A DNA stretch of 64,000 nt from Rapana venosa (taxonomy: Eukaryota > Mollusca > Gastropoda > Neogastropoda > Muricidae). Below are positions 23,697 to 36,860 of the stretch, in pieces. Positions within the stretch are counted from its first letter, which is position 1. Each line of letters begins with the position of its first letter. The position numbers and the translations under genes were made by a program. The notes beneath the pieces are model-generated. The model did not search any database. It saw only the letters and a list, made by a program, of their open reading frames with translations, and was not told where the DNA came from. The stretch spans positions 48,669,016 through 48,733,015 of the forward strand of contig CM054141.1 in assembly GCA_028751875.1 (NCBI GenBank), read 5' to 3'.

Positions 23697-24330
23697 TGTG
23701 CTGACCGATAGAGTACAGGGGTGTGCTGACCGATAGAGTACAGGGGTGTGCTGACCGATAGAGTACAGGGGTGTGCTGACTGATAGAGTACAGGGGTGTG
23801 CTGACTGATAGAGTACAGGGTGTGTCTGACCGATAGAGTACAGGGGTGTGCTGACCCGATAGAGTACAGGGGGTGTGCTGACCGATAGAGTACCGGGTGT
23901 GCTGACCGATAGAGACAAGGGTGTGTGCTGACTGATAGAGTACAGGGGTGTGCTGACCGATAGAGTACAGGGGTGTGCTGACTGATAGAGTACAGGGGTG
24001 TGCTGACCGATAGAGTACAGGGGTGTGCTGACCGATAGAGTACAGGGGTGTGCTGACCGATAGAGTACAGGGGTGTGCTGACTGATAGAGTACAGGGGTG
24101 TGCTGACTGATAGAGTACAGGGGTTTTTTTTGTGCTGACCGATAGAGTTACAGGGGTGTGTGACGATAGAGTACTGGGGTGGCTGACTTATAGAGTTACA
24201 GGGGTGTGCTGACCGATAGAGTCAGGTTGTGCTGATGATAGAGTAACAGGGGTGTGCTGACACGATAGAGTACGGGGGTGTGCTGACTGATAGAGTACGG
24301 GGGTGTGCTGACTGAAGATACGGGGGGGGT
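23697..24330 (+). repeat. 25-bp minisatellite array
   Basis: About 25 copies of CTGACCGATAGAGTACAGGG plus GTGTG (25 bp). Units are regular up to about 24120. After that, one-base insertions, deletions and a T run break the period, coinciding with the start of the poor-quality block. Confidence 0.93.
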
Positions 24331-27300
24331 TGCGTGATAGGAAAAGTAGGGGAAAGAGGGACATTTTCTTTAAGAGCTGTTGGTACGAGGTGACTTATTT
24401 TAGTGAGCAAAAAATTTTCCATAAAAAGTTTTTTCTTTTTACTGAGATAAATGTTAATTTATTGGGTTTTTTTTTTGATTCAAGCAGCATGCCACCTCGG
24501 GTTAAAACTCGAGGCGTAGGAGGGCTTTACATGCGGGCTAGGGAAACACCCCTGTTGACAGGAATAGGGGCAAGTGTGAAGTATACATAAAACCTTCTTA
24601 CTTTAATCAAATGTTTAGCCCACCAACAATGGGGCCATACAAGGCTTCATTTAAAAATTACATTTGAAGTAAATTTTTTGTATAAATGTAAAAAAGGCAA
24701 TAAAGGAAAGGAACAAACGTAATGCCAAAATAATATATACTGTTTGTTTAAACAAAAAAGAAGAAGTTTTGGGTTCAAAACTGCATTGGTTATCAATTTT
24801 TCAACATTTGGCAAAGATTTATTTTACTTTTTCTCTCAACCTTTCAAACCCAAAAATTTCCCCACACTTAAAGTGTTCACATTAGTTTTTGGGACTTTAA
24901 AGAAATAAGCCTAAAAAACTTTTAAACTATCAATTTTTTTAAAGGGATTCTACATTGTACCTCTTGGGGTTAAAACAACACCATTATAAGGGGCACAAAC
25001 CCCAAACCAAAAACAATTAATTAAAAAGAAACGGACGGTTTCAGGGAAATAATATTCCTAAAACAAGCTAAAACCTGAATCACAATCGTGTATACAAAAC
25101 AAAAGCTCAAACTGTACGTACAGTCTTAAATATACTTACTATGCAGGGTTTTCAGGGAGCATGTTCCGAAGCCCAAAAGATTCAAAGCCCCTCCTCAATA
25201 AGATAAAAGACGATTTTTAACCCCAATAGCCCCTTGACACGAAGGCTGGAAGGGGGACAAAAGATTGTCATTCAGGAAACACTAGAGGACTGGGAGGGGG
25301 GGGGGGTGAGGGAACCACAACCCTCCGACCTTTTGACCTTTCCCCAATGGTGTTTTCCGAACCACTCACGTCAGGGGATTGCTCTCCTTGTCTTTTGACA
25401 AGGCCAGCCCCACCCCTGTTTTTTGAAGAGGTAAATTGTTTGGATTTTTTAGAAAGGGGAGGTACCTACTTTTTTTTTTTATATTTAATTTTTATTCTTG
25501 TTGGTTTTTCTATTTTTATATTTATCCTTTAAGTTTGAAGTTATTTAGTTTTTTAATCTTTATCTCCAATTTTCTTTACTTTATTTTCTATTGATTTTAC
25601 ATCTTTTATTTAGAGGAGCAATCCATGGAATTTTGGTGCCCATTGTCATCTAAACAACTTTTATTTCGCTTCGCCCCTTCGTTGTTTTAAGGGCAAATGA
25701 CGGGTATAAACAAACGCAGCGTGACAGAACTTCGGGGCAGTCTGGTTTAAGCAGGGGGAAAGTGAAGCGAGCCCTGCTCTTTTTTCCCGTGACCAGTCAA
25801 CGCGGTTTCAACGATCGTCCCTTTCGGGGCATCCCGGGGGCTGTGTGAGGCACACTGCTTACCCGGACTGTGCGTCCCTACCTCCCACTTCCCTTTCCCC
25901 CAAGGGCAGATTTTCGGCGAGCTCACTGCCGTAAGCCCCCCGAAGTGTTTCCGATGGGGCCATATCTTATAAGACTGCTCTGTTCAGACACAAAATATCT
26001 ACGGGATTTGACCCCCTGCGGGATCTGAACATGCAACGGCTGCATGAAATCTCACCGCAAGGGAAACGCAACAACGCCTTTTTGAAGACTTAAGACTTTT
26101 TAAGCCCTCAACCCGCGGAAAAAGGGCCCTTTAAGCCTTTTGAAGGTTCCCCTTTTTCCCATCCTCTCCCTTCACTAACAGGGGCCTGACACAGTTAACA
26201 CATCTTTTGGGACTATACTTCAGGTCTGTCCGCCGATCATTTCCAGCGTCGTCGCATGCGCCTGGGGTGAAGACCCAAAGATTTGGCAATCCCGAAGACA
26301 AACTTGTCTGTAAAAACAAAAAATGGTGGGGTTTAATTTGAAGGGTTATGTGTGTGTTGCATGATTGTGTGAGGATGCGGGGTTTATGTGCATGTGGGGG
26401 GGTGTGGGTGCGCCGCACACTCGCGCACGCGCCCTCGACAAAAAAAATAGCTTTGAAATTCGTTGATACTAGCACTGAACCATTAGATAAAAAACTCGTA
26501 AACCACCCGTTTTAATTACACGACGAAAAATGCCCCCCCCCAGCCCTGCCGTTACCCAGCTTTTGCCCCGCTGGGCGTGCAACTTTTCAGTTTCCTTTTA
26601 AAACATGCCAACTATTTTGTGTCCCTTTTTCTTTTTTTAAAAAATGATTTAGTTAAAAGGGCTCAAAAAAGCATTACCAAAAAAGTAAAATGGTCCTGTC
26701 AAATGCATTCTTTGATGGGATACTTCGCAGTGTCAGCAACAGCTGCCCAAAGTAAAAGTACTCTTAATAAAAAAACTTTTGTTGTTTTAAAAAAAACGAT
26801 TCCCCAAAGTTAGAGAGGGCTACCTTTCATGAGGGGAAAATCGGTTGCATACTGAACATCCACCATTGAAACCCCCTGGGACCTACCAAAAAAAAACCCC
26901 TTTTTATTGAAAAGCAACTTTCCAACTGTTAAACCGTGGGTTTCACGGGAATCACATAACATTGACGCAAGGACAAGTTTGGTAAACTAAAAAAAAATGT
27001 AACACTATAGCGAGAACAAACGGGATCAAAAAAAGTAAATCAAAAAGGCAAGCGGAAGGAGAGGGGAGAAGGGGAGAGGAAAAGAGAAGAGAGAAGGAGA
27101 GAGAGAAGAAAGAGACGACACAGAAGACGAGAACAGAACACAGAGAACAAGACACAGAGACCAGAGGGACAGAGAGAGAAAGACAGAGACAAAAATTTAA
27201 AAGACAGGCACAACAACTCAGTGACAGTGAATGAGATAAAAGACAAAACAAAACAAAGGCAATTTACTATAAAAAAAAAACCCACCCTGAAAAAGGAATA

Positions 27301-28160
27301 AAAAGTAAACCCGACAACGCACTACCCTCCTTTTCCCTCGTTTTTCTATACTTTTACTTGTTTTTTCTTTTTTTCCTATACAAACAAAATGGCCAATCAA
27401 ACACAACCCCCCGCTACTCCCTGAAGACAAATCCTCTACAAAAATTTGGGGGGCAAAAAACCGTCGCACACGAAAACCCCCTCACCATTAGTATACCCAC
27501 AGCCAAGAGAGAAATGAAAAAAGACTAAGTTCGAACGCAAAACATATTTTAAATACGGGTTCTGGTTCTTGAAAATTTACATTTAGTTTAAAATTTCTGG
27601 GTTTTTTTTAAGTTTCAGTTTTTACAAAATTAAAAATCTAAAAAGTGAACTGCCCTAAAATAAAAGCAATTTTTTAACTTGCTCCAGAGGGCTGATTATT
27701 TCACTGCAGTGTTTCCAACGCCCCCAAACAAGTAAAAAGGTCAAGTGAAAATGCCAGTGGGGATTTTGCCCCTAATCTTGCCTCAATGTAAAATCTACAT
27801 ACCCCTTTGAAACCCATACAAGCAAAACTTTAACTTCATTCTTTTTCAAACATTTTTAAAAAAACCTAAAAAAATATTATACAAACAAGGCAACAATAAT
27901 TTCGGCCTACCGAGCCTCAGGTGAAAAGGTTTTGGACAGCGAACTGGTGAACGTCTTGCCCTGTCGCTGCACTGTTTGGGGTTTGTTTTCTTTCCCCGCA
28001 GTGAACAGGGAAAAAGTGAGTAGGCTGGCTAAAAAGCGCCCCCTCTCCCAAAGAGGATAGAGGGGTTTTGCACGGGGTTTTAGGGAATTGACACTGATTT
28101 TGCAAGGGTAGGTTCACCCCTCCCCCCCCCCCCTATCTCTCCCTCCTCTGCTCTTGGGGG
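24330..28160. other. error-rich region without recognisable gene
   Basis: No clean counterpart in the window. It includes a GC-richer stretch (25640-26100) and a GA-rich stretch (27055-27185). Because of frequent indels, coding exons could be present but undetectable. I see no supportable gene. Confidence 0.5.
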
Positions 28161-28164
28161 GGGG

Positions 28165-28455
28165 GGGGAGAGGGGGGGGGAAGCCAGGGTTAGAACACCC
28201 CCTGGAATCTAACACCGGGTCCGAATCCCGTTCAACGGACTTTTCCCCCTGGAGTGAAACTCCACCTCCCCAAAAGTTCTCAGATGATACTAAAAAACCG
28301 GGGCCCCGTGTGTGAACGCGTGCAGAACATCTTGCGCACATTAAATCCTTTTTCGCGTTCGAAGAGTAGGCCATTTTGAAAAAAAATTACAAACCGCATA
28401 CCCTGGACTGGATTAAAAAGCACATAAGGCATATTCCTTTATCTCGGAAAAAAGA
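28165..28455 (+). mobile_element. SINE-A1 copy, near full length, error-rich
   Basis: Plus-strand order: degraded tRNA-like head (gttagaaca ... ggtccgaatcccgtt), core (tggagtgaaactccacct, ccgtgtgtgaacgcgtgcag, gaagagtaggccatt) and A1 tail (gactggattaaaaagcacat ... ttatctcgg). One of only two A1 copies here that span head to tail. Confidence 0.72.
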
Positions 28456-28974
28456 ATCCCCTCCTCTCTCCTCTCTCCTCTCTCCTCTCTACTCTCTCTC
28501 CCTCTCTCACTCCACTCTCTCTCTCATCTCATCCCTCTCCTCTCCTCTCTCCTCTGGGCCAAAGGGCCCAAGGGCAATTAAACTTTTCAAGTTTCAAGAG
28601 ATTTTCTCCTCCTCTCTCTCAAACACTTCTTTGAAAAACTGCTACATTGTATACTCTTTTGGAGATTTTTCTTAATAGCATTTTCTCTCTAAATTGGGGT
28701 TAAATGGTTGATTTAAGGTTTATAAAAAAATAATTTTCTTCTGTATCACCCAAAATTTTACTGACATCTCTTTTGATGAGTTCGATACTATATTTGTGTT
28801 TTTTCTTTTTAATCAGCATAAATCTTTTTTTGTTGGCATTTTTTTTGCCACTGTAGAATGAACTCACTTTCCAAACCTGACCCAACAAATGTAGGGGGCA
28901 AGGCCAATTACTTTAAAAATCTTTTCAGAGTTTCAGAGTTCAGTTTTTCAGATTTCGAGTTCCTCTCTCGGAAA
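28456..28974. other. CT-rich then AT-rich error-rich DNA
   Basis: A CTCT/CCTCT stretch at 28460-28555 directly follows the SINE. The rest shows no element or gene. Confidence 0.5.
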
Positions 28975-29150
28975 AGGGGATGGCCTAGCGTTAGACACCC
29001 CTGTTCGGACCTAGGGACCCGTTCAACCCGTTCAAAACCACCACTAAGCAACCTTTTTATGGGTACACTTCGCCGGAATCGAATCATACCAGTTTCACCC
29101 CCCCAAAACCTTCAGTGACACTATAAAAAAACCAGCCTCCAAACCTGCAC
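28975..29150 (+). mobile_element. SINE-A head/core fragment, error-rich
   Basis: Begins 'gggatggcctagcgttagac' (box A-like head), then a degraded core with 'ggaatcgaatcataccagtt', 'ccccaaaaccttcagtga' and 'cactataaaaaaacc', matching the order of SINE-A. No tail. Confidence 0.5.
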
Positions 29151-30060
29151 GGTGGCTGAGAAAAAAACACCACCCCCTTAACCTCCATCCCGCCCAAAAA
29201 GGGTTCCTAGGTTGGGGGAAAAGACCCGAGCCAGACGATGGAAATGGTTATGCAGAACATCACAGACTGGCCCGGGGCCTTGACATGGCTGTACTGTTGC
29301 GGAAAGGCTGAAGATAGACAGCCTAATGAATTATCGATTTAATCGCGGCGTGTCCCCTGAGACCACTTGGTCAAGGGACTGCTGATAATATGCGATAATG
29401 ATCTAGTCATTGCCCCACATAAAAATTTTTACTTTTTGTTATTATATTGCAAAGAATCTTTTTAAAAGAGTAATTATCTGAAAAAAATAATAAAAACACC
29501 CATTAAATTAAAATAACAAATTTTTTTTGTAATTTTTAAATAAAAAATCATTTAACACTTTTGGGTAAATAAAATAAGAACAGTAAAAGGGGAAAAAAAA
29601 TTAACCAAAAAACGTTTGATACTTTTTAAAACTTATCCTTTTTTTTAACTATTTGTTACGTCACTTTTAAGAATCACAGTATGAAGCAGTTTAACAATAG
29701 GTCATAAAATCATTTTAAGCCATCTTCCATAGAAAAGAAATTTCAAAAAAAAAAGAATGTTTAATATTTCAACTGTTGATTTTAAAAAGAAAAAAAACCA
29801 ATGTTATCAATCTTTTTGAAATCAATTCAAATAAGATAATAAACAAAAGGCAGTTTTTTTATTTTGATTGAAAAACGATTTTAAAATTCTCTATCTTAAA
29901 AATGATGTCAAAGGGGGGAGTTTTTTTCACACAATTTTGTTGCCACCGTCGGGGTTTTGTGAATTGGATCGAAGAAAAAGAAAAGGGCGTCAAAATAAAA
30001 CCTAAAATGGATTCCTGCCAGTTACTGAGTTTTTTAAAATGAAGGGGAAAAAAAGGTGCT
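29151..30060. other. error-rich unique DNA
   Basis: About 29200-29420 looks non-repetitive; 29430-29870 is AT-rich. No counterpart in the window. It ends at the GA tract that starts duplication 2. Confidence 0.45.
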
Positions 30061-30064
30061 AGGA

Positions 30065-30180
30065 GAGAAAATGAAATCAGGGAGAGAGAGAAGAGAGGGG
30101 GAGGAGAGACAAAAGAAGGAGGGAAGAGGAGAGAGAGAGAGAGAGAAGAGAGAGAAAGGAAGAGAGAGAGAGAGGTGGGG
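30065..30180. repeat. (GA)n tract, left edge of tandem duplication 2
   Basis: The DNA to its right matches the DNA to the right of the GA tract at 44480-44590. The DNA to its left does not match. It is therefore the left boundary of the first copy. Confidence 0.72.
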
Positions 30181-30474
30181 AGGAGAAGACAAATGAAGGG
30201 GGAAACGACCGACACTGTATCCAAATACTCAATGTCAGTGCCACGGGGGTCATTACGGGACCAGTACGAAAATCCTCCCACAAATTGACATCGCTTTTTC
30301 CCTTTTGTCTGTTTTTTGGTATTCTCACTTAAATGTAGCTTGTTTTTTACCTTTACGTGGGGGTGGGATAATGAAGACGCAACGAGACAACAAATGATAA
30401 TAAATGGTGAGGGGTAATGTGGATTACGGTATGGTGTGGAAGCGTTAGTGGTTGTCTTGCCTTTTTTGGTTTTT

Positions 30475-30735
30475 TTTTTTAAAAAATTTTTTTATATCGA
30501 GAAAGGAAAAAAGAAACTTTATTTCCTTTTTTTACACCAGTCCCCGTTGTATGGGGGTTTTGAAAATTTTGTCATCTTTTCCCCACGGCACAAAATGGCC
30601 TACTTTTTCAAAACGGAACAGATTTAACGTGTGCCAAGATTTTCTGCTGCGTTTGCACACGGACCTGGGGTTTATAGTCTCTTTCAAAATTTTTTTGGGG
30701 AGGTTGATCTCACTAATTTTTAACTCCAGGTATGT
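30475..30735 (-). mobile_element. SINE-A1 copy, 5'-truncated, error-rich (duplication 2 copy 1)
   Basis: Counterpart of 44920-45178. A1 tail and core are recognisable despite errors; it ends at 'ttaactccaggtatgtatat', followed by a short TA/AAAT and GT stretch. Confidence 0.72.
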
Positions 30736-32144
30736 ATATAAATAAATAATATGTTTGTGTGTGTGTGGGTGTGGTGTGGTGTGTGTGTGTGTGGGTTTTT
30801 GGGTGTGTGTGTGGTGTTTTTGGGTTTGTGGTGTGTTGAGTATACCATAATTGCTGATAAAGGAAAGAAAGGGGGAAAAAGGGGTGAAGAATGATGTTTT
30901 TTTCTAAACACTTTTACACTGCCCCCTGTGCAGAATAAGATCTGGTAAATTTGTCAAGAAAGGAAAAAAGACCAGTAAAGCGAATGAAATAAAAAAACTA
31001 GAAGCTTGAAGACAAAAAAAACAAAAAAGCATAGAAAAATACCCATGCCGTCAAAACCCGTCACAGAAAAGGGGAAAATAATGTCTCAAATTTCACCCTC
31101 CCACAATCGGAGGTGGCTGCCTACAGCAATGTTTTTGAAAATAGTATATATAAAATTTATACTCAATGTGTTATTAATTTGGGTTGTGGTTTTGTGTGGG
31201 TTTTTGTGTGTGTGTGGGGTTGTGGTGTGTGTGGGGTTTTGGTGGTGGGTTGTTTTTGCCCGTTTCCCAATCAAAGAAAGAAAGTACATTTCTGGGTACC
31301 CCAAGATCTTAAAAAAAACCCATTTCATAACAAAAAAAAAACACAACAACAGTAATGATTCATTTACCAAATAAGGACATACAACATTTATAAATCCCCA
31401 CCCAAACCCTTTCCTTTTTGCATAACTATCTTGACAACTCACCATAAAAAAAGAGCTTGCGCATTTTCTCATCTGAAAAATTTCAAAATTTAGGCCATCA
31501 ATGAGAAACCTGTTCCCTGTCCTGTCATTTTTTGATATGGGCGGGGTAAAGGTCTCACCATCCACCCCTGCTTCTTCCTCCCTTTTTTTCTCTTCTCCCC
31601 ATCTTTCATTTTTTTATGATATTGATTGGAATAATGGGGGGATATCCGCTAATAATAATTGTAAAAAAGGATTTCCTGTCAGTCAGAGAGTGGCTAGAGT
31701 AGATTAAGTTGAAAGTTTTATTTGTGTATGTGGTTGTGTTATGGTGGTGTGGTTTGGTGTGTGTTTTGGGGTTTTTGGGTGTGTTGTGGGTGTGTGTGGT
31801 GTGTGTGTGGTGTTTTTCCACATACACATGATAGTTTTAAAATCTAATATATTGGGGGGCCCAAAGCTTTGTGGGTTGTGAGGAAGGACACTCAAGAGAG
31901 ACGAGAGAGTAGAGAAAAAGAGGGGAATAGAGGGAAATAAACTCAGGCGCACCTTATTAAAAAAACAAAACAAAAGAACACCAATACAGCGAAAAAAACA
32001 AGCAAAAAGAACTCCCACATTACTTTTAAAAGTCTATTATCAAGTGACCCTGAATAAACCTTGCACAAACTTTTTTCGCGCTTTTCGTAAAATTAAACAA
32101 CACACGGATAAAGACAGTGTTTATACGTTTTGATTCCAGGGTAA

Positions 32145-32225
32145 ACTCCCCTAAAGGCACCCCGTGGGGCTCGATCCCGGGCTGTAAAAGAAGCAAACTC
32201 TAACCATTTAGGCGTCCTTCCTCTG
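32145..32225 (-). mobile_element. SINE-A-type tRNA head on a different body, copy 1
   Basis: Error-rich counterpart of 46594-46672; 'ggctcgatcccgggctgtaa' is intact. Confidence 0.6.
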
Positions 32226-32649
32226 GGGTTAGGTAAAGGGGTTGGGAAACCTGACAAGAAACAGTACCTTTTACCTCACGAAAAAATAAACCCCCCAAAA
32301 AACAGATACACGTGTATGATTAACCCGTAATCTTTTTTAAAAAGACAAAGATGACAAGGTCAAGAAAAAAAAACACCGTAAAAAGCAAAAACGTGTCTAT
32401 AAACCTGACTGCCAAAGTCGAAAAAAATCGATCCCCTCTGCAGCTTCCCCTACTACAAAAAAAACACACTCTCCCCAACATTCTTTGTGTTTATTCTGCT
32501 TATAAACTTTTTTAGGAACAAAATTTCTTAAGATTTTCTTCACTAAGGGCAGTTAAAAAGCCTGTATTGCGTACAGGCCTCTTTTTTTGCGTTTATTTTC
32601 ATGAAAAATTAAAGGGGCAAAATTCGAAGCACACCAGGGAGGGGGGGGG

Positions 32650-32965
32650 GGGGGGCGGGATGTGATATCCAAGGGGTTAAAAGTGTTGCTCATGTATTAT
32701 ATGACCACCTCTAAAACACCCTTTTAGGTAAAATTTACCCTGGAGTTGACACCAATACGAATCAACTTTCCACCAAAACCCTTCCCGGGTAAGACTTAAA
32801 CCAGATCTTTTTGCGAACACATGCAGAACATCTCACGCAATAAAATCCCACCTGCCTTACAAAAGTGGCCATTGTGGCCGCAAAAAACGGATGACGAAAA
32901 AAAAAACAACGCTTGCCCCTTTTGTCGTGAAAACATTACCCCCGAATCGAAATGCCCGCACCTGA
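32650..32965 (+). mobile_element. SINE-A2 copy, error-rich (duplication 2 copy 1)
   Basis: Counterpart of 47138-47440, with head 'gatatccaaggggttaaaag', core 'accctggagttgacaccaat' and 'catgcagaacatctcacgca'. Confidence 0.65.
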
Positions 32966-35540
32966 ACTTGGGGAAACCGATTGCATAGGGAAAAATCTCA
33001 CACTCAGAAACGCAAAGCCTACTGAAGCTAAAAACAAAGAAAACCCTACCAAAAACCGTTGTACTCATCCTTTTTCATTGACCATAGGGTCATTTGTTTG
33101 GAAAGACTTTTTTGGAAAAAAAAAACTTCTAAGAACTTCTAGTTAGGACTTCTGCAAAACCACAACTGATTTTTCGATGAATTTAAACCCCCTTTCACTG
33201 AAGGGTAACATGCAGAGGGAGGGGCAGGCCCGCGGGCAAAAGTACCGAAAAAAAAGGGAAGTTGACAGAATTTTTTATGACTCAATACCTGGGAAAGCAA
33301 GCCATTATGCAACTTTTGCAATCCCCATAACAGCACTTTTTGGGAACACCTTTGAAAAAAAAATAATTAGATCCCCAGTGATACAAATCTATAAAAACGC
33401 ATTTTTTTATTTAAATAACGATTTAAAAGCACACAGCCTATATCCATTAGGGTTTTAAAATAACAGACGCATTAACCCTAAACTAAAAAAATATCAGCAA
33501 AAGCCGGGCCCTTTTATGGATTTCATCATAGTTTCATTTGGGGAAGCATGGGGAAAAGTTTTTTATTTACTGTCAAAAAATTTTACACATGTACAAGCCC
33601 ATATTTTTTACTATTTCGGGGTTTTGTGTTGGGCAATAATGCTCAAAAAACAGCTAGGGTTTTGGCCCGAATTGTCCAGGTTGGGGGGGGGGGGGAGGGG
33701 GGGAGGAAAGAAAGTAAAACAAAAAAACAACCCCCAAAATTTGGGATTTTAAAAAAATAAAAAATACATTTGGCCCCAAAAAAGGAAAATTAAACACGAA
33801 TGAATAAACAAAAAAAGATATAAAAGTAAAAAAATTAAAAAACCCAACCCCTTAAACTTTTAAAAAAATTTTGACATACAAAAAATTTTCAACAAAACAG
33901 AAAAAACCAAAAAAAAAAAAACGAAAAAAAATTAATTCCAAAAAAGCCTTTTAAAGGACCGACAAATTTTACTTAAAATTTCAGATGGCTGAAATCTCGA
34001 AATGATCCCCAACCCAAAATAAAGATAAAAACATCAAAAACAATTGAGTAAGGTAAATTTAAAAAACATAGCCTAAGCAATGCCGTTTTATTTTTTCGGT
34101 TATAAATTTCCCTTTATGTGGGAAAATAGGCTCTGCCAGGCCGCCGGGCCCCCCCCTACCCCCAAAAAACCCTGGAAAAAAAATGAAAAATACCCCCACA
34201 CCCAAAAATTTTAAAAAAAAAAAACCCATGGCTGGAATTCTTTCCCTTTTTTTTGCGGGAAAAAATCTCCAAGTTTTTAAAAGGGCCCTTTCATAACAAA
34301 GGGGCGGATTTGTTTCGGGTTTCTTCGGTTTTTCCCATGGGCGCTTGGGTGGGGGGAGGTGTAAAATTCTTGGCTGGCAGGCCTCCTTTTCAAAACTCTC
34401 CCCTCCCTTTTTGGTTTGGGCCCTTTTTTCCTCTTTCCCCAAAACTATGTTTGCATTAAACTCCAAAAATTTTGCTGTCCCCCTCCCCCCCCCATGAATT
34501 CATCTAAAAAACGATATTTTCTTGTTGTAAATAATAAATGTTTTTAAAAACAGCTTTCCCTCAAATTTTTTGTTCCATTTTTGGGATGTACTGCATTTTT
34601 AGTTTAAGTGTGGGGGAAAAAGGGCAAAATTGGAACCTGGTACAGTCCATTCATCTTCCAAGTTACAGAATCAAATGGCCCAAAATCAAAATGTTATCTT
34701 ACACCAATAACCCACCAAAAGTCTTTCTCATAAATTCTAAAATTTTATAAAAAGGGGGAAAATTTTACATGTGTGCATTTAAAATTAGGAAGAAAATATA
34801 AAAGTGAAGAGAGAAAAGCAAATTTTTGGTTTTTGGGAAGGGTGGAAAGGTGAAACACAAAAAAACAAACAAATAAATATGGCATAGATATGTGATAAAA
34901 ACAATAGATTGGAAATTTTTTAACAGAAAAACAGAAGAAAAAGGAAAAGAAATTCTAAAATGATAAAACATCATAATTAAAAGCAACCAGTGTAAATAAA
35001 AATTAACTCCCTTTCCCAACAACCCCTTAAAAAAAATTGCAGAGCAAGATTGAAACATCACAATCTGGCACTATAAGGGAAAAGGCTAAAACTTTTATTT
35101 TTCCATAAGGCAAAATGAAAAAGGGAAAAAGTAAAATAAAACCCCCCAAAGAAAACAGAGCATTGCATAATTTTATGAAAATGTCCCAAATTTTTGGGAT
35201 CATTTTGTTGCGCGCTTACTCCTTCCCCAAGGGAATAATTGTACCACCCCAACCGCACGCATGCATCATCAAGTGCATAATACAAACTCTACATACATAC
35301 ATACTCATACATACATACATCATACATACATATAACACACTACATACATCACAAACAACAAACAAGGAAAACATTGAGACATAAAAGAACACAAAAACAA
35401 ACAGGCACCTGACAAACAACAAAGCAAAAAGACACAAAACCCCAGAAAAAAAAGAAAGCAGACAGGACACAGAAACCTTTAAGCTAGACAAAAACCAAAA
35501 AAGAAACAAACAAATTTGGCCAAAAGTTTTTTTAAATTGA
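32966..35540. other. error-rich counterpart of 47440-50135
   Basis: Non-coding in the clean copy; here homopolymer-smoothed. The CATA tetranucleotide block (49860-49950 in copy 2) is present at about 35290-35350 with irregular spacing. Confidence 0.6.
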
Positions 35541-35544
35541 AGAT

Positions 35545-35750
35545 CGCGACCGAGGAAAACTTGTGCCGACTCTTCACTGTGGCCCAAATCAGGATTAACC
35601 AGCAGGTCAGTAAATCAGGGGGGAGCTGACCCGATCCAACACTGCACTTCTGCATACTGCCTCTGCTGTGGGTCCCTGGTCACAGATTCACACTGCTTTG
35701 CTCCGTTGGTTTAAACTTTTTTTCCAATCAGATTGATTCAGGGCTGGTAA
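35545..35750 (+). repeat. REP-C copy, error-rich
   Basis: Counterpart of 50140-50385; recognisable by 'caggtcagtaaatcaggggg' and the following 'gctgacccgatccaacactg'. Confidence 0.6.
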
Positions 35751-36527
35751 CGATGTGCTGAATCAAAAAAAAAAAGGTGGCCAAACTGGTTTAGGAAGAT
35801 AATGAGTAACAGGGGGAAAAGGGGGAGTTTTAGGGGGGTTTTTGATGTAGCAACACTGAATAACTGACTGGGGGTGTTCGCCGTTCTGCCGCTTATGCCC
35901 GTCTGTCTTTCCAAAATACTTTGTGTCTTTCTCTTCCCCCCCCCCCACCAGTCCCCTTTTGGGGGTTTCTGCTGTTTCTTCCCGTATCCCCTGCCTTTGT
36001 CCTCTCCTCTTCCCCTGCCTCCTTTTGCGTGAGGGTATGACCTATGATGAATAAACTGAATCAACTCCCTTATCTTTTGCATTCACTGTTTTTTTGTTTT
36101 TTTGCCTGTCTGTCGTGTCTTGTCTATTTTCTATCTGTCGTCTCATGTCTTTCCTCTCGTTTGTCTGCTTCTCCCCCTTTTTGTCTTTTTATTTTTTTTT
36201 CCCTTTTTTCTTGTGTTGCGATTTTGGCCCAAAATTTCCTGCTTATCTGTGTATGGTGAGCTGCATATGTGTAATAAAATTTAAATGTATGTGTGGGGAA
36301 CAAATTTGGGATGGTATTACAAAAAAAGCATTCATGTGGATAAAAATGTGTGCATTGTAAAAATGATTTATGCATGTGTGTACATATGTAAAATTTTTTC
36401 ACAAATGTAAAAGTTTACGTTTGGGGCTAGTAGAAAGAGAAAGGGGAAGTTAAAGAATAAGAGAAAAAAATAAAAGACAAACAAAGAAAAAAAAAAACCA
36501 GAGAGGGGGACAAAGAGAGAAATTTTT

Positions 36528-36690
36528 CTCGTCGAACGCTCAGACCAACATTGTTGTCTGTTAAATGAGCGAAATGCTCACGCTGCGTTAAGCGCCTGAC
36601 AATCGGCCAGCGCATCCGACTTGGCAAAGAGAGAATAGTTCCTTTAAGTTCTTTTTGAAAAAAGGCAGAGAATGGACCAAGAAGGGAGAA
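36528..36690 (+). repeat. segment present only in duplication 2 copy 1
   Basis: At the matching place in copy 2 (about 51200) GA-rich flanks are joined directly. The inserted segment (gcgttaagcgcctgacaatc ... ggcagagaatggaccaagaa) resembles 56440-56640 and its counterpart near 41060-41220. It is thus an additional copy of a small dispersed repeat. Confidence 0.5.
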
Positions 36691-36779
36691 AATAACAAAA
36701 GGGAAAAAATAATAGAAGGAAAGGAGACAAAGAAGGACAAAAAAGACCCAAAATTCACCAAAAGTTTTTCAATTAAAAA

Positions 36780-36860
36780 TCCGCCAGATGGAACACGCCC
36801 ACTCTTCACTGGGACTCAGAATCACGAATAAAATTTTATTCAAGGTTTAACCTATTTACG
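36780..36860 (+). repeat. REP-C copy, shortened and error-rich
   Basis: Counterpart of 51265-51510. Only the beginning ('ccgccagatggaac', 'cactcttcactgggactcag') and the end ('ttcaaggttta') survive; about 160 bp of the middle is absent. Confidence 0.5.

Noticed and set aside
23203..24330. CRISPR-like array
   Set aside because: The repeats are contiguous with no unique spacers, and the context is eukaryotic. They are minisatellites.
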